Shown one piece after another: positions 22,520 through 33,869 of a stretch of 64,000 nucleotides of DNA. Every line of letters starts with the position of its first letter. Within the stretch, counting starts at the first letter, position 1. This DNA comes from Andrena cerasifolii (lineage: Eukaryota > Arthropoda > Insecta > Hymenoptera > Andrenidae): assembly GCF_050908995.1 (NCBI RefSeq), contig NC_135123.1, positions 3,162,001 through 3,226,000 on the forward strand. Direction: 5' to 3'. The position numbers and the translations under genes were made by a program. A model generated the notes under the pieces. The model made no database searches. It was not told where the DNA came from and was given only the letters and a program-made list of their open reading frames with translations.

Positions 22520-23741
22520 CCGTCAAGGACCCAGTTCCTGATCAGAACCCAATTCCTGATCAGTTTAGGAAAATAAAGCAAATAATAAGCTTATTCTGAT
22601 ACAAACTTATTCTAATAAATTACTAAATAATTAAAAATTATTTTGAAATATATACGCAAAATTTAATAGCTCATAGTAAAACGTGTGAAGGTGATCAGAA
22701 ACTGTTCCCTTTGCATTTTTCACTTGCAAAGTTAAATTATAAAATAATTATTATTATGTGTGCACTTTTTTTAATACCAAATTAAAGATAAAACATAGAT
22801 TTACTGAAATAACAAAACATCTTTTAAATTTGGTTAAGTTTTCCCTTTACACGTTTAAAAATCCACAGTAGTTACTCTTAAGTAGTGTTCCTAATTTCTT
22901 CATATTTTTTGTTTTTCGAGAAATCAGAAATGAGATCATATTTCTTGAGAATTTTCTTGAAAATTATAGTTTTGGAATAATGTTGATAATATTTTTCAAA
23001 AACACAAGAAAACTTTAAGTAAATGATTATTCCTGTCTAATTTATACAAAACTTGTGTAAATGAAAAAAAATAGATATTAAATATAATTGGTAAATTTAT
23101 TTATTTAATACAAAATTTGTACAAAGCGAAACATTACTTTTTGGTTTTAAAATTTATTTTTAAATAGCACAATGCGTCTAATGTAACGTCAGCGAATCTA
23201 TTTCGTTTTTGTGGCAAAATCTGTTACTGTTATATTTTCACGTATTATATATATCTATATTGGCTGTTAAATGAAAAAATGTGTCTTTTGACCCTTTTGG
23301 AAAAAATTCTGGATCATCCAAAAATTTTATACGGGGTACAATAGTCTTATCTCCTCCTTTCTATATTTCTTCTTTAATAGCCACAGGAAACTCATTAGGT
23401 ACTTAATTCAGTATACAATTTTTCTAAATTTTTAAATAAGAATTTAAGAGCACCTTCAACAATGAATAATATCGAATCTTCTGTACTGTGATTTTCTATT
23501 GGAATTCATACAGGTTCTACTGTTATTAATAAGATGTATTATAAATTGTAGATGTGTTTATAAGTTCGCGATTAACTAGTAATACATTCATTTACGAAAA
23601 TAAATGAGATTTATAATATTTTTCCTAGACTAAAGTTTCTCGAGAAATTATAGTATTTCTCGAGAAATAAGGAATAAGCAATTATAAAATATCTCAAGAA
23701 GGAACTCTACTCTTAAGTGATCAGGAATTGGTCCTTGACGG
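22520..23741. mobile_element. 1.2-kb TA-flanked element with CCGTCAAGGACC ends
   Basis: The left end CCGTCAAGGACCCAGTTCCT and the right end (complement) CCGTCAAGGACCAATTCCTG are both preceded by TA (22518-22519, 23742-23743). They are sub-repeated inside (AACCCAATTCCTGATCAG near 22545). The length suits a mariner, but no transposase frame survives, only AT-rich sequence with TTCTCGAGAAAT repeats. It is non-autonomous or very old. Confidence 0.6.
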
Positions 23742-24262
23742 TATGCTCTTCTTTTTAATATTATTGGGAATATCATCACAAATTCAACGACTGCCGGAAA
23801 TACTAATACTACTGTGACTTATATACGAATAAAGCAGAGACGCGATTTACACAAGCCAAATGTTTGATTACATATCAGCACTTGCAACAAAAAAATCTGT
23901 TCTCTCCTGAAGACTACCATGACACCCATAGACTACCATGTCACGTCTTCTGAACTCACCCTTGTCCAAGGTACATGTAATTACTTCTTCTTAATTACCA
24001 TCAACATTTCTTAAACAAGCTTCATGCATAATGCACTGTAAATATTTCCGTCAGTGGAAACCGTGAGTGGAGCTCAGTCGAAAAATTATTGCACACTGAA
24101 GGTTCATTGTGAGAACGTACGAAAGTCCAGACCAGTGAATGCTGAAACACAAATATCACTCTAAGCAGTACGTATGTTTACCTTGTAAATCATCCGAGCA
24201 AAGCACAGTTTAATCGAAGGTTTTGTATGAAATGTTATTGCTATACAAGATTGTTATATTAA

Positions 24263-24542
24263 CCCTTAACTGGTATACTGTTTTTGGCAAACGTGACTGG
24301 TATACTGGGGTCGTGGCAGCCCCCAAATAAAAAAGGACACAGAAATTTTTAAAGTCGACACTGGAGCAACCACTATAAATATTTTCTTCTTAGGTAATGT
24401 ATAAAATAATAGAAGCGTAGATAGTTAAACTATTATTATAAAATTAATTAGAAATTCAGTTTACCAACTTAGACAACCGAAAATTGTACATCGAACTTTG
24501 GGTGCTTGGGGTCACGAGCGACCCCAGGATACCAGTTAAGGG
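24263..24542. mobile_element. 280-bp piggyBac-like MITE, TTAA-flanked
   Basis: Both ends start CCCTTAACTGGTAT and TTAA flanks both sides (24259-24262, 24543-24546). Sub-terminal GGGGTCGTGGCAGCCCC and GGGGTCACGAGCGACCCC form further inverted stems. A CCC-start terminus at a TTAA target is the piggyBac hallmark. Confidence 0.8.
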
Positions 24543-24546
24543 TTAA

Positions 24547-26301
24547 TCGTATGTAGTTGAAACTGTCTATGTAATATTTTTGACAGACGTTGAATTTGGC
24601 TTGGGATACTACCCTAAAATATCGAAGAAAGAAATCATATGGTCGTACATAAAAAACAATGTAACCTTGACTTTTACCTGAAAACAGACATCTTAAAAAA
24701 TTTCTATCTCAATCCGTTGCTCGCTCGAAACAGATAAAGCTATGTTGTAGCTGTTGCATTACGTTATTGCAAGTAGGTACCTAAAAGAGCATGCATCTGT
24801 GACAATATACAACCTGTATATGTATATATCGTATTATCAAATTGTACAAAAATATTTTAACTGGCTCATGACGAGGATATTTTGCCGCGAATAAAATTAT
24901 CCGGACGTGGTTACTCGTTATTACGGGGATGAACGGATAATTGAACTTGAACTACAAAGATTTTGTTCCACTTACAATTAGGTATATCTACCGCTGAAAA
25001 CTAACCACCTGAATCGTGTGCATAATTTCGTAACTCCATCACCACGACGAGCCCTACTACATTGCCTAAGATTCTACAAAAGAAACAGTAAATCGGGAAA
25101 GAAATATAAATTCAGAAGCGATCGATCGATGGTTCATGGTACCTACGTATTCAACGTCGGAATCGCAAAGTTACGTGGGGACACTGTGTACCAACATTAC
25201 TCGAGCAGCTCTTCTTTTCGTTGCCCGAGAATCTGCGAGATTAGTCAATTTATGCGAAACCTTTTTAAAATGTTATAGATTCTTAATATATATATATATA
25301 TATATGTATCATATTATACACGTAATATGTACGTAAATATATGGAGTATATATGTGGCCAATATATTAGTTCTTCACGCTACACGCGACGAATAAAGTTA
25401 GATGTTACATAGGTTTTTTCAGTCGTGTCCGTGGTTGTAAGTAATTATACATACATATACGCATACACATACATGTACCTACGCATAGAGCTCATGCCAC
25501 ATACACGGTAAAATTCGTTTGACAGTAATTGCAATCTCCTTACTAAATCGTGTTCATTCGTCGTTACGAACATATAATAATAATAATAACGAGGACTAAG
25601 AAGCAGTAGGAATACATTTGATTTTAATAAGCTTATTATTAATCGAATTGATTTGCAGAACTATTTGCAACGCGTAAAGTTGCATGTTCTTATTCACTTT
25701 TTCAGATTTCATGAAGTAGCTTTCATTTGAGTGTTTATATTGACAATCGCTTTATTCTCGACCGCGGAGACAAGCGCTTAAGAGATTGTTACCCTTTGCA
25801 CTCGAAGCCATTCACACCTAACTCAAGAACACGAAGCTATTTACAAACACGAAAGATTGAAAATAATAAAACATACAATTACTGAGCAGCTATAATTTCA
25901 TTTTAGTGGAAATATGCATACATAATTATGTATAGAGGCACGTTTATGGCTTAGTAGCGTATAAATCATAATATGTATGTACTTTTGAGGCCCCGCTTCA
26001 ACTCATTGCCGGTGACGACTGTACTTGTTTCTTGAAAAGCGCTGCTGGAGTGTAAAGGGCTAAGGAAAAAAGCAATGGCTTCATAATCACATCAATTTCG
26101 ATATTTCCCTATATAATACTTATTACTGTGTAAATAGTCCAACATAACAACAATTGTTAAAAAGAACACACGCGAAGGGGTTAGTGTAGGAAGTGTCATA
26201 CGCTACAGATATACAAGATGTGGTATGTAAACCGTGATAAATGGATGTTTACAAAAGTACCTACTGGTGACATCGAATATAAATCTTATCTGCCTGGACA
26301 T
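24547..26301. other. Intergenic, no gene recognised
   Basis: Contains a short TA microsatellite (about 25290-25310) and an AATAATAATAATAA run near 25577. A + strand open frame of 86 codons at 25018-25278 has no recognisable domain and no splice context I trust. Confidence 0.5.
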
Positions 26302-27486
26302 TAGAGTTGTTCGAGTACCCGGATAAAGCAAGCCGAGCCTAACTCGGCTTGAACGACCGAGCCGAGCCGAGCACCCGAATGAACCGAGTGGCTTGGATAG
26401 AACCATGCGGATTGAATTATTTCAAGCGGCCCGAAAGAACCCCGAAGCGGCCCGAAAGAACCCCCGAGGAGGCCCGAAAGAGCATCCCGAGGCGGCCCGA
26501 AAGAGCACCCCGAGGCGGCCCGAATGAGCACCCCGAGGCGGCCCGAAAGAGCACCCCGAGGCGGCCCGATTGTATGTCTGTACATTGTACGTCGAGCAGA
26601 TAGGTTAGGAAATAGGTTAGATATACTTAACCCAATTATAATATAGACCAGTGTTCACTAACTGGTGGCTCGCGAGCCACCGGGGGCACTTCAGCCTTGC
26701 TGCCACGCTGAACGGTCCCCTCCATACCTCCCAGACTCTGACGATCGCAGTCAAAAAGAGAAGGAAAGGAGAAGGAATCGACTGCGATCGTCAGATTTTG
26801 GTCGGTATGGTGGGGGGTTCAGCGTGTCAGTCAACCCTGATATAGACTGTGGAAGTTTATGTATATGCATGTTTTTATTGGAATGACTTAAACAAGCGGG
26901 ATTTTGACAGAACTATGTTTCATCATTCAGAGGATGTTAAAAATATATTTTCGATTTTACACATTTTGCATATTCTGGATATACGTTGCACATTCTGCAT
27001 ATTTTTCATATTTTATGCAGATACGAAATTTGTTTACAAATTAGCTTGGTGAACCTTCCCATTAAAATTTAATAGTTTCATATGTTAAAAAGTACAATAG
27101 TGTAATAGTTATATACGTATTCAAAAGTTTAATAATTCAATATTAGGTACAACGGCCTGATACGTATAATATATAATTATTACAGTATAATTATTAGCAT
27201 ACTACAGTTTTATAAAAGAGGTTAAATATAACCTCACCCCCGTTATCTTTTTCAGCATATTTGCATATTCGCGGCATATCATACTTGCATAAACTTCCGC
27301 AGTCTATATTATAATTGGGTTAAGTATATCTAACCTATTTCCTAACCTATCTGCTCGACGTACAATGTACAGACATACATCCGGGCCGCCTCGGTTCTTT
27401 CGGGTACTCGGCTCGGTTCGGAAACCGGGTTTCAGCTTGGTTCGGATTTCAAGCTACCCGAATATTCAAGTACTTGAACAGTTCTA
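26302..27486. mobile_element. TCGAG-family hAT-like element (1.2 kb) with GAGGCGGCCCGAAAGA minisatellite
   Basis: The ends TAGAGTTGTTCGAGTA (left) and TAGAACTGTTCAAGTA (right, complement) belong to the terminus family seen at 56052 and 18877. Flanking octamers CTGGACAT and CTGAACAC agree at 6 of 8. A second, inner inverted repeat of about 80 bp (26570-26645 against 27300-27372, with GATAGGTTAGGAAATAGGTT) follows the terminal part. A third hairpin (26703-26829, ACGCTGAACGGTCCCC) lies in the middle. No transposase is visible. Confidence 0.6.
26428..26566. repeat. 23-bp minisatellite inside the TCGAG element
   Basis: Unit CCGAGGCGGCCCGAAAGAGC plus ACC, about five to six copies, with single-base variants such as AATGAGC. 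It is an expansion of the element's subterminal GGCCCGAAAGAACC repeats. The Arg/Pro-rich open frame over it is an artefact. Confidence 0.7.
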
Positions 27487-27774
27487 CTGAACACACAGTT
27501 CAAAACGTAGAAGACATTCTTGTTCGCGAAAGCGAGACGAACATTTCAAAAGATCATCAAATTTTTCTGATGATTTCATTGATCAAAGCCACTCGTGATA
27601 ATTCAAGATCGCGAATTTAAAAAAAACTTGTTGCAACATTTCAGTAGCTTCAACTCTGCTTCGTAATGTTTCTTTTGTCATCAGTACCTACTTTTGGAAA
27701 TAATCGCTTGTCCCGCTTTATGTGACTCATACTATATACATATTATACATTATATTATTGTATTATTACATATA

Positions 27775-28806
27775 CAGGGTCATCTGTTAAAACTGCAACC
27801 TACGCGCGCGCGAACAGACGAAATGGCAACACCGCCTCACGGAAGCATTCCACTACAACCATTCACCGGCCCGGCGTTCGGAGCGCTGCCAGCGACCGCT
27901 GTACAGCAGTGATGCCCGAGCTTCAAAAATTTTAGGATGGTCTCTTTCAAATTAACGTCGCAAAGAGCTGTGCGCAATTTCCCGACCCGGGTTGAAGAAT
28001 TTGGGGCCTTTTCGTATAACTTTTGAACTATAAAAGATATCGGAATGCAATTTGCGCCGGAAAATGAGGAAAAATTATTCCCTCTTAATAATGGATAATT
28101 TAAAATATTTTACGTTTACTTAATTTTTCTTTTATCAATTTTTTGATCATAATTGTTGTGAAAAGCTTTTGCAAACTATTTATTTCATACTGTATTTAAT
28201 TCTCTTTTTAAAATTCATGGTGTTGATGAACAATAGCCTAGTTGTTTCTGTACCATTACTTTCATAAATTGAGAAATTAAATTTTTATTCAATTATGTGT
28301 TAGTTCTGCAAATCTTAGAATCTATTGTTCTGGTTTTCTTTTTTATAATTTTATCCTTAATGCAGTGCATGCATAGATCGGACGTAACGAATAACTAATA
28401 GGACGTGTCTTTAATTGTAGCGGTGTTTGAATTTTTTTCTACAATTTTTGCGTCTGAATGTTTTAACCTTTTAGCTTCTCAACACCGCGCCAATACCGAC
28501 TTCCGTTAATGTCATTTTTTGGAACAATTGCGCCATTATAATCTGGGGTGCGAGTGATAAACCAACCATAAAAGCCGAACGCGCGGCTCGCTTACCTGGG
28601 CCGGAAATTCCGCACAGCTCTTTGCGACGTTAATTTGAAAGAGACCATCCTAAAATTTTCGAAGCTCGGGCATTACTGCTGTCCAGCGGTCGCTGGCAGC
28701 CCTTCGAACGCTGGGCCGGTGAATCATGTGGAATGCGTCCGTGAGGCGCTGTTGCCATTTTGCCTGTTCGCGCGTGCCTAGGTTGCACTTTTAATGGATG
28801 ACCCTG
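27775..28806. mobile_element. 1.03-kb element with ~210-bp TIRs
   Basis: The termini CAGGGTCATCTGTTAAAA and (complement) CAGGGTCATCCATTAAAA lead into about 210 bp of strongly matching inverted repeat, including GCTGCCAGCGACCGCTG and TTAACGTCGCAAAGAGCTGT. Flanking octamers TACATATA and TGCGTATA match at 6 of 8 with only A/G differences. That is compatible with a decayed hAT-type duplication. The centre is AT-rich with no transposase. Confidence 0.65.
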
Positions 28807-28814
28807 TGCGTATA

Positions 28815-30390
28815 TATATCTTTATATCTATATACATGTATGTATGTACATATTGTATATCCATGATAGCGCTTGATTATCGTGGGTAATCGCAACAAAC
28901 GAAAATCGCAACAAACGTTTGACATATATATGTGTTTAACACATTGTGCTAAGAGCTATTCGAAATTAGGCTTGCGTTTTGAAATATTTATTTTTTAAAC
29001 CATTTGCGGTGCCGACAATAATATCTTGTAATCTCATACGCGTGTTATGATAACGCAACAAATGCAGTATTATGTTTCAGTTCGTTGTTAAAGCTTTTTC
29101 AAGGAAACACGTTAACTCTTCCTTCTCTAATCTAAGACAATAATACAAAATATACAAGCACAAGCTATTAAAGACAATAAGAAATTAAACTTTCCCGATG
29201 AAGAGCATTTGTTTAAGTTTAAACAAAAGTTAACAACTAATAAAAGCGATGGCAGTTTGTATTGAAAGCTTAGTTTTTTTAAATAATCTGTTAAAACGTA
29301 TTTCACTGAAAAAGATTATACGTTACAGAAAGACAGTATTTACATTAATTCCAAATAGAAGTAATGATAGCTAGCATATTAAATAGATAGAAATTTATTT
29401 CATCTTGCTTCGTGACGAGAAATTTATTTCATCTTGCTTCGTGACGAGAAATTTTTTTCATCTTGCTTCGTGACGAATATTTTTCTGTATTCCGATAAAG
29501 AGAAGCACTCCGTGCAATCTACTTTTTAATATTTCTTCAGACCCTACGCTCACCATTGCGCGCTACGAAGAGTTAACGGTCAGCGGGTGAAATTATTTCG
29601 CCAGACGTTCATAATAACATTTTTAGCTGACTTACATAATAAAAGATTAATGTCCTCCCAAGCTATGATTTGCTGAAATTCTTTAAAGTACGGTATGTTG
29701 AGTAACTGTTACGCTTCTACAATAGTTTATGCGGGCGTAATATTGCTGACAATGTCGACAGATAGTAATAGAACCATGGTTGCTTGTTTGACAATAATGA
29801 CAGTAATCGTAGCAGTAAAACGGACAATAATGGCGAAACATATTTTCTGTATGTTAATATGTACATATACGTTTTCGCGGCGGTAGGTATCTTCGGTCCG
29901 CGGTTGCTTTCGTTCGGTGGAAAGCCGGAAGTTGTAATGACACGTTCTAACAATGAACGTTGCACGCGACGTCTGTTCTTCAACGATATATCTGTCGCTT
30001 AAATACCGGGACAGAACGGTTCCTAGTTACGCAGAGCTGGACAAATTTCATTTGAAATCAAAACAAGAAATAATGATTTAAAATAACAGGTAAAAACATT
30101 ATACGGAATTGAACAAGATGTTGATTAATATGTAGTTGAAGGAATGCCAGATTAAGAATAAAACGTTTTAATCATTCAAAAACATCCTGTTTGTTTAAAA
30201 ACGTAAGACATAATTATTTCTTCAAATACAGGATTCTAGGTAGGTAGGTACATGTTGCAATAAGAATAAGAAAAATTGTCAAACTAGAGTAAAATGAAAA
30301 ATCTATGTACCTATACATTCTCCGGTTCAAAATCGCCCACCACTCTTGCGTAAAATCATAAAAAAAATTATTCTATTTTTATTGTTACAG
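28815..30390. other. Intergenic, mostly featureless
   Basis: Apart from the tandem repeat at 29389-29475, I see no element ends and no convincing exon. Open frames near 29695-30000 on both strands overlap each other and show no domain. Confidence 0.45.
29389..29475 (+). repeat. Three tandem copies of a 29-bp unit
   Basis: The unit begins AGAAATTTATTTCATCTTGC and ends TTCGTGACG. Three copies lie head to tail (29389, 29418, 29447), with one T/A difference in the third. They are near-identical, so the duplication is recent. Confidence 0.85.
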
Positions 30391-30456
30391 GTGACTCCAT
30401 GTCAATTTGATTACTTTTGTTCCTCGACGTCAGGGATTCTGACGGAATTGAAATAT
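30391..30456 (+). CDS. Candidate small internal exon, unknown protein
   Basis: Sixty-six bases sit between a good acceptor (attgttacag) and a donor (gtatgt). They are open in phase 0: VTPCQFDYFCSSTSGILTEL followed by KY. Two cysteines and codon-like composition stand out from the AT-rich surroundings. No partner exon was found on this strand, so this may be chance. Confidence 0.2.
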
Positions 30457-30839
30457 GTATGTTATAGTTCAAATGAAATTAGAAGGGGTCGTCGTTTTTC
30501 CAGTTTTGTAGTTGTTTAAAAAAAAGCAAGCCCGCGAAGTTGACGATTTTTGCCGATTTTTATGAAAATTGCTTCTTATCCTTGAAAGTCATTTTCGCAG
30601 CATAAAAACAATATGTTTATTTTTATCTTGGCTCTCAGAAGTAGGTAGGTACCTATGTTCCTAAAATTTTGAGAAAAAAATTATACTCATATTCGGTGGT
30701 CTTCCCTCTATCGATTAAGCTTGCTTAATTAGCGGATTCTTTTAAAGTTGTAGTCACGGCACGACGCGAGTGACAAACACATTCAGGTACATGGGTAGCT
30801 GCAATGTCCGGTCGAATGAAAGCCGAAAGGTATACATAC

Positions 30840-31049
30840 CTCCTTTGTACCTATGTAACAGAAACAAGTGGACATTACCGGGATCACGTTGAAAGCAGTT
30901 CCGTCTGCGTCATTTGAAAGTATCTTCGCTGACATTTGTTTCTTGTTAACGGAAACAAAGCTATTGGTAGTTTGTAATGCCTTTACTAGATTTTGATGGT
31001 CCGAAACAGTTTCCTCCTCTAATAAGACCAAATTCTTTTTCTGTTCTTG
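30840..31049 (-). CDS. Candidate internal exon, unknown protein
   Basis: On the minus strand, 210 bases (70 codons, phase 0 at both ends) run from a weak acceptor (aactaag) to a strong donor (GAG|gtatgt, intron starting at 30839). The peptide begins QEQKKNLVLLEEETVSDHQN, passes FVSVNKKQMSAKILSNDADG and ends MSTCFCYIGTKE. The composition looks protein-like and the frame stays open about 20 codons further upstream. I recognise no domain and found no adjoining exon. The 5S-derived repeat begins about 160 bp upstream on this strand. Confidence 0.3.
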
Positions 31050-31209
31050 CTTAGTTACGAAATTGAATGTAATGTTTTGTATTTTGTTTTTCGTGTGTTA
31101 TTTACACAGGATGGCGTTTCAAGCATTTTGCTTATATTGGGCCCAACGAATATTATAAGTCGTCATTTCCATTTTTCCCTCTCTCTCCTTCGGGTCCCAG
31201 CAGCAGCTG

Positions 31210-31326
31210 TGCACCGGGAGAAAGGTGGTCACCCATCTTTTCCCCGTACACCGCCCCGTGACGTTTAACTTCGGTGATCTGACGAGAACCGGTGTATTCA
31301 TCACGGCTACGGCCGCTGGTGAATGT
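31210..31326 (-). mobile_element. 5S rRNA-derived SINE-like copy (minus strand)
   Basis: Read on the minus strand, an ACCAGCG leader is followed by a 5S rRNA-like body. It has AATACACCGGTTCTCGTC (position ~20-40 of 5S), GATCACCGAAGTTAA (box A of the internal Pol III promoter) and GATGGGTGACC (box C). Central and 3' parts differ from a functional 5S gene (GGGGCGGTGTACGGGG), and the 3' acceptor-type stem is not restored. It is not a working 5S gene but matches the head of a 5S-type SINE (SINE3-like) or a retroposed copy. The second copy is at 40266-40372. Confidence 0.7.
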
Positions 31327-31779
31327 AATGTTATTAATATTACTTGTAATGCATCCAAATAATTTTATAAGTTTCTATAAGCTGGCTCGTGCAGCAAGTC
31401 TCTTAAGGATTCCATCAATTCCATCGCAATGATCCTTACAATATGTGGTTGCAAAAACATTTGCAAAATAAGTTTTTCTTCTCTTCGTACTGATTAGTAG
31501 CGCCGTCCGAAAAATATTGGTACTTACCTATTATCTTTTTGATATTATAGCGATAAATATGTGCATACATGAAAGTAACCTTTTTCTATACCGATGCACT
31601 TGGTTGTGCTTTAAATATTTCAAAATTACAACATAATTATGATTCTTGAGTTCTACGTTTATTTCATGATAAATAACGAACAAGGAATCATAATTTGACG
31701 ATTACTACAATAATAACTGTCTTGTGCGACACAGTTATAATTTTCCGACAAATCTACCAAAATTACGGATTTTATATGA

Positions 31780-31846
31780 ATTTTATATTTTTATCAATAA
31801 TATATACACGGGTAGAGTGTATATATTATTGATAAAAATATAAAAT
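31780..31846. repeat. Perfect 30-bp palindrome arms with 7-nt spacer
   Basis: ATTTTATATTTTTATCAATA continuing to ATATATACAC (31780-31809) is repeated exactly as its complement at 31817-31846, around GGGTAGA. It is very AT-rich and could extrude as a cruciform or mark a tiny MITE. No duplication of a target site is evident. Confidence 0.75.
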
Positions 31847-32051
31847 ATAAAAACTACTAGCGCCTGCTAAAATACACTCCTCTGCTGCCAAAGATGTGAA
31901 AGTGCTAAATTCAACCTTTTCATTTGGAAATTGTTCTATGAAATATTCATTTTCATTCAAATTTCCTAAAATCAAACGTTTTTGAATCTCGACACGCTTT
32001 GCATCTTACAGAACGGAAATACATTCTTTTGAAATAACAAGAATACTATAG

Positions 32052-32662
32052 TCATAGTGGTGTAAGTCAACTGACCCTTATTCCGAGAAATAAAAAGGGG
32101 ATATCAGACTGATAATAAATTCCACGGTCACATGTTAGTGATTGTAAAGAAATTAAATATTGTTACGAAATATTATTATAGAAAAAAATTTAAATCGTTC
32201 AGTAAATATGATTACATATTAAATATTCATCTTTTGAAAGTGGCTTATACCACTGTGTACCTACTGCAATATTGGGTCCTCATTTGAATAAAGAGAAATT
32301 GTTGGTTGTTTAAAAACTTACAAACACAAGCAGATGGTGTGAAACGAATTGAATTTTTGTGATAAGTTATATTTTCATGTTTTTCCTGTGTCTTCACTTT
32401 GTTCTGTAACAATTAAGTGGCTCGTTCCTTTGTACGAAGTCCAGTAGACCTACATGTTCGTCTGTGGTATTTTGTGATTCGAAATTTTGAAAAAATGCTT
32501 GATGAATGCATTGTTATCGGAAGTATAAAGGGATGAAGATCGAGCATACCCTTTTGTTTCTTTTTTGTAACTGTTCGTGGTAAAATCGTGAAATGGCAGA
32601 GTAACTGTGCACTGGAAACAGTTGCAGTCACAATAACGTAAGTCTGACTTGCACCACTATGA
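32052..32662. mobile_element. ~610-bp element with TCATAGTGGTGTAAGTCA ends
   Basis: The left end TCATAGTGGTGTAAGTCA and the right end (complement) TCATAGTGGTGCAAGTCA are inverted. A related ACAGTGGTATAAGCCACTTT occurs inverted inside near 32235-32260. No clean target duplication and no transposase were seen. Confidence 0.5.
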
Positions 32663-33179
32663 TTGCTAACAAACTAACTGTTCCATTCATCTGTTCTGCT
32701 AGTTCTGCCACCTATTGGCGTACAAACGACTTGCACTTCTTTTTCTATCAATGAATAGACATGCATGGATTGCATCTACGTATGCAAGTTAATATTTTAT
32801 AAAACTTGACATACACCGCTGTGACCTATACCGCTTTATATGTTCTTGAATCGGGAACCCCGCGTTGCTTGTCGTCGTACCCTGACTACAGCTTTAAAGA
32901 ATCCGATAATTAAGGAAGTTCAATCGAAGGAGGATATGAGCATAATCTTTTTACATTTTTAGAAGCATGCTTTCGAGAACGAAGTTGACAAGAAACATAA
33001 TTTTATTATTTTCATGTTGCAAATTTTGGGGCGGGGAGGGAGAGAGTGAAAGTGGAAAAGGTGCAAATAAAATATATTACGGGGGTGTCAGATTTCGACA
33101 AATGCATGCCAGATTACGTACATACTACATGTAATTAAGTAGTGTTAAAAGAATCAGAAAGTAAGAAGTTAATAATTAG

Positions 33180-33840
33180 GACAGGACAGAGAGCAATGAA
33201 GTTCGAGGAGGAGGCGAAAAAAGAGGAAGCAAGGAAATTGCTAAACGAATGTGTAAAAAAAGAGAGGAGAGACGAGTGCAGAAAACAGTAAAGAGAGTAA
33301 AGAGTTGGGGAGGTGTCTCAGGAGGAATAGGGTGAGTCAGTTGGGAGTTGAGCAGCTAAGAAGGCAGGGACAGGGGACGATAATTATGGGGTTTAAGGGA
33401 AAGGGATAGGGAAACTCAGTAAGAAGTACAATATAACCAAATAGAGAGGGCTAAATACAATATAAGGTACAGACATGTAAGGACATGAATGTTAGCCGAG
33501 TACTTCAGTAAAGAAGGAAAGGAAAATAGTCAGAGTTTGATAGCGAGTACAAGATGCGGGAACATGGAAAAATGGAACAGATACTGGAAGGGGTTGGGGC
33601 AAGGACTTGCGATGTATGTAAGGAAAGATAGGGGACGTTAGATCATGTGGAACAAGATTGCAAGGAGTTGATGGAAGGGGAAGTATATAAGAGAAGGTGA
33701 GAAAGTAGCAGAATGGTTAAGGGAAGTAGAGAAAAAAAGAAAAAAGATAAAAGGCGGATAAGGGAAAGTGCGAGAGTTTCCGTGGTGGAGAGAATGTGAG
33801 GGAGAAAGATAAGAGTTTATGTAAAATCTAGCCTTTTTTT
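33180..33840 (+). pseudogene. Non-LTR retrotransposon, decayed C-terminal end of ORF2
   Basis: Translating through frameshifts on the + strand gives KKEEARKLLNECVKKERRDE, then TRCGNMEKWNRYWKG, and in another frame ARTCDVCKER with DHVEQDCKELMEG. That is the R-C-G-N ... Y-W ... C-x2-C ... H-V-x3-C pattern typical of the carboxy-terminal zinc-knuckle region of insect LINE ORF2 proteins. Many stops and shifts are present. The same domain occurs on the minus strand at 62941-63204. The TTCTA satellite begins directly at its 3' end. Confidence 0.6.
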
Positions 33841-33869
33841 ATGGTTGTGGGGCCGAAAAATAATAATAT

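Noticed and set aside
26349..26603. Arg/Pro/Glu-rich open frame
   Set aside because: Translation of the 23-bp minisatellite in the TCGAG element.
29389..29475. Possible CRISPR-like array
   Set aside because: The 29-bp units are directly adjacent without spacers; this is an ordinary tandem duplication in a eukaryotic genome.
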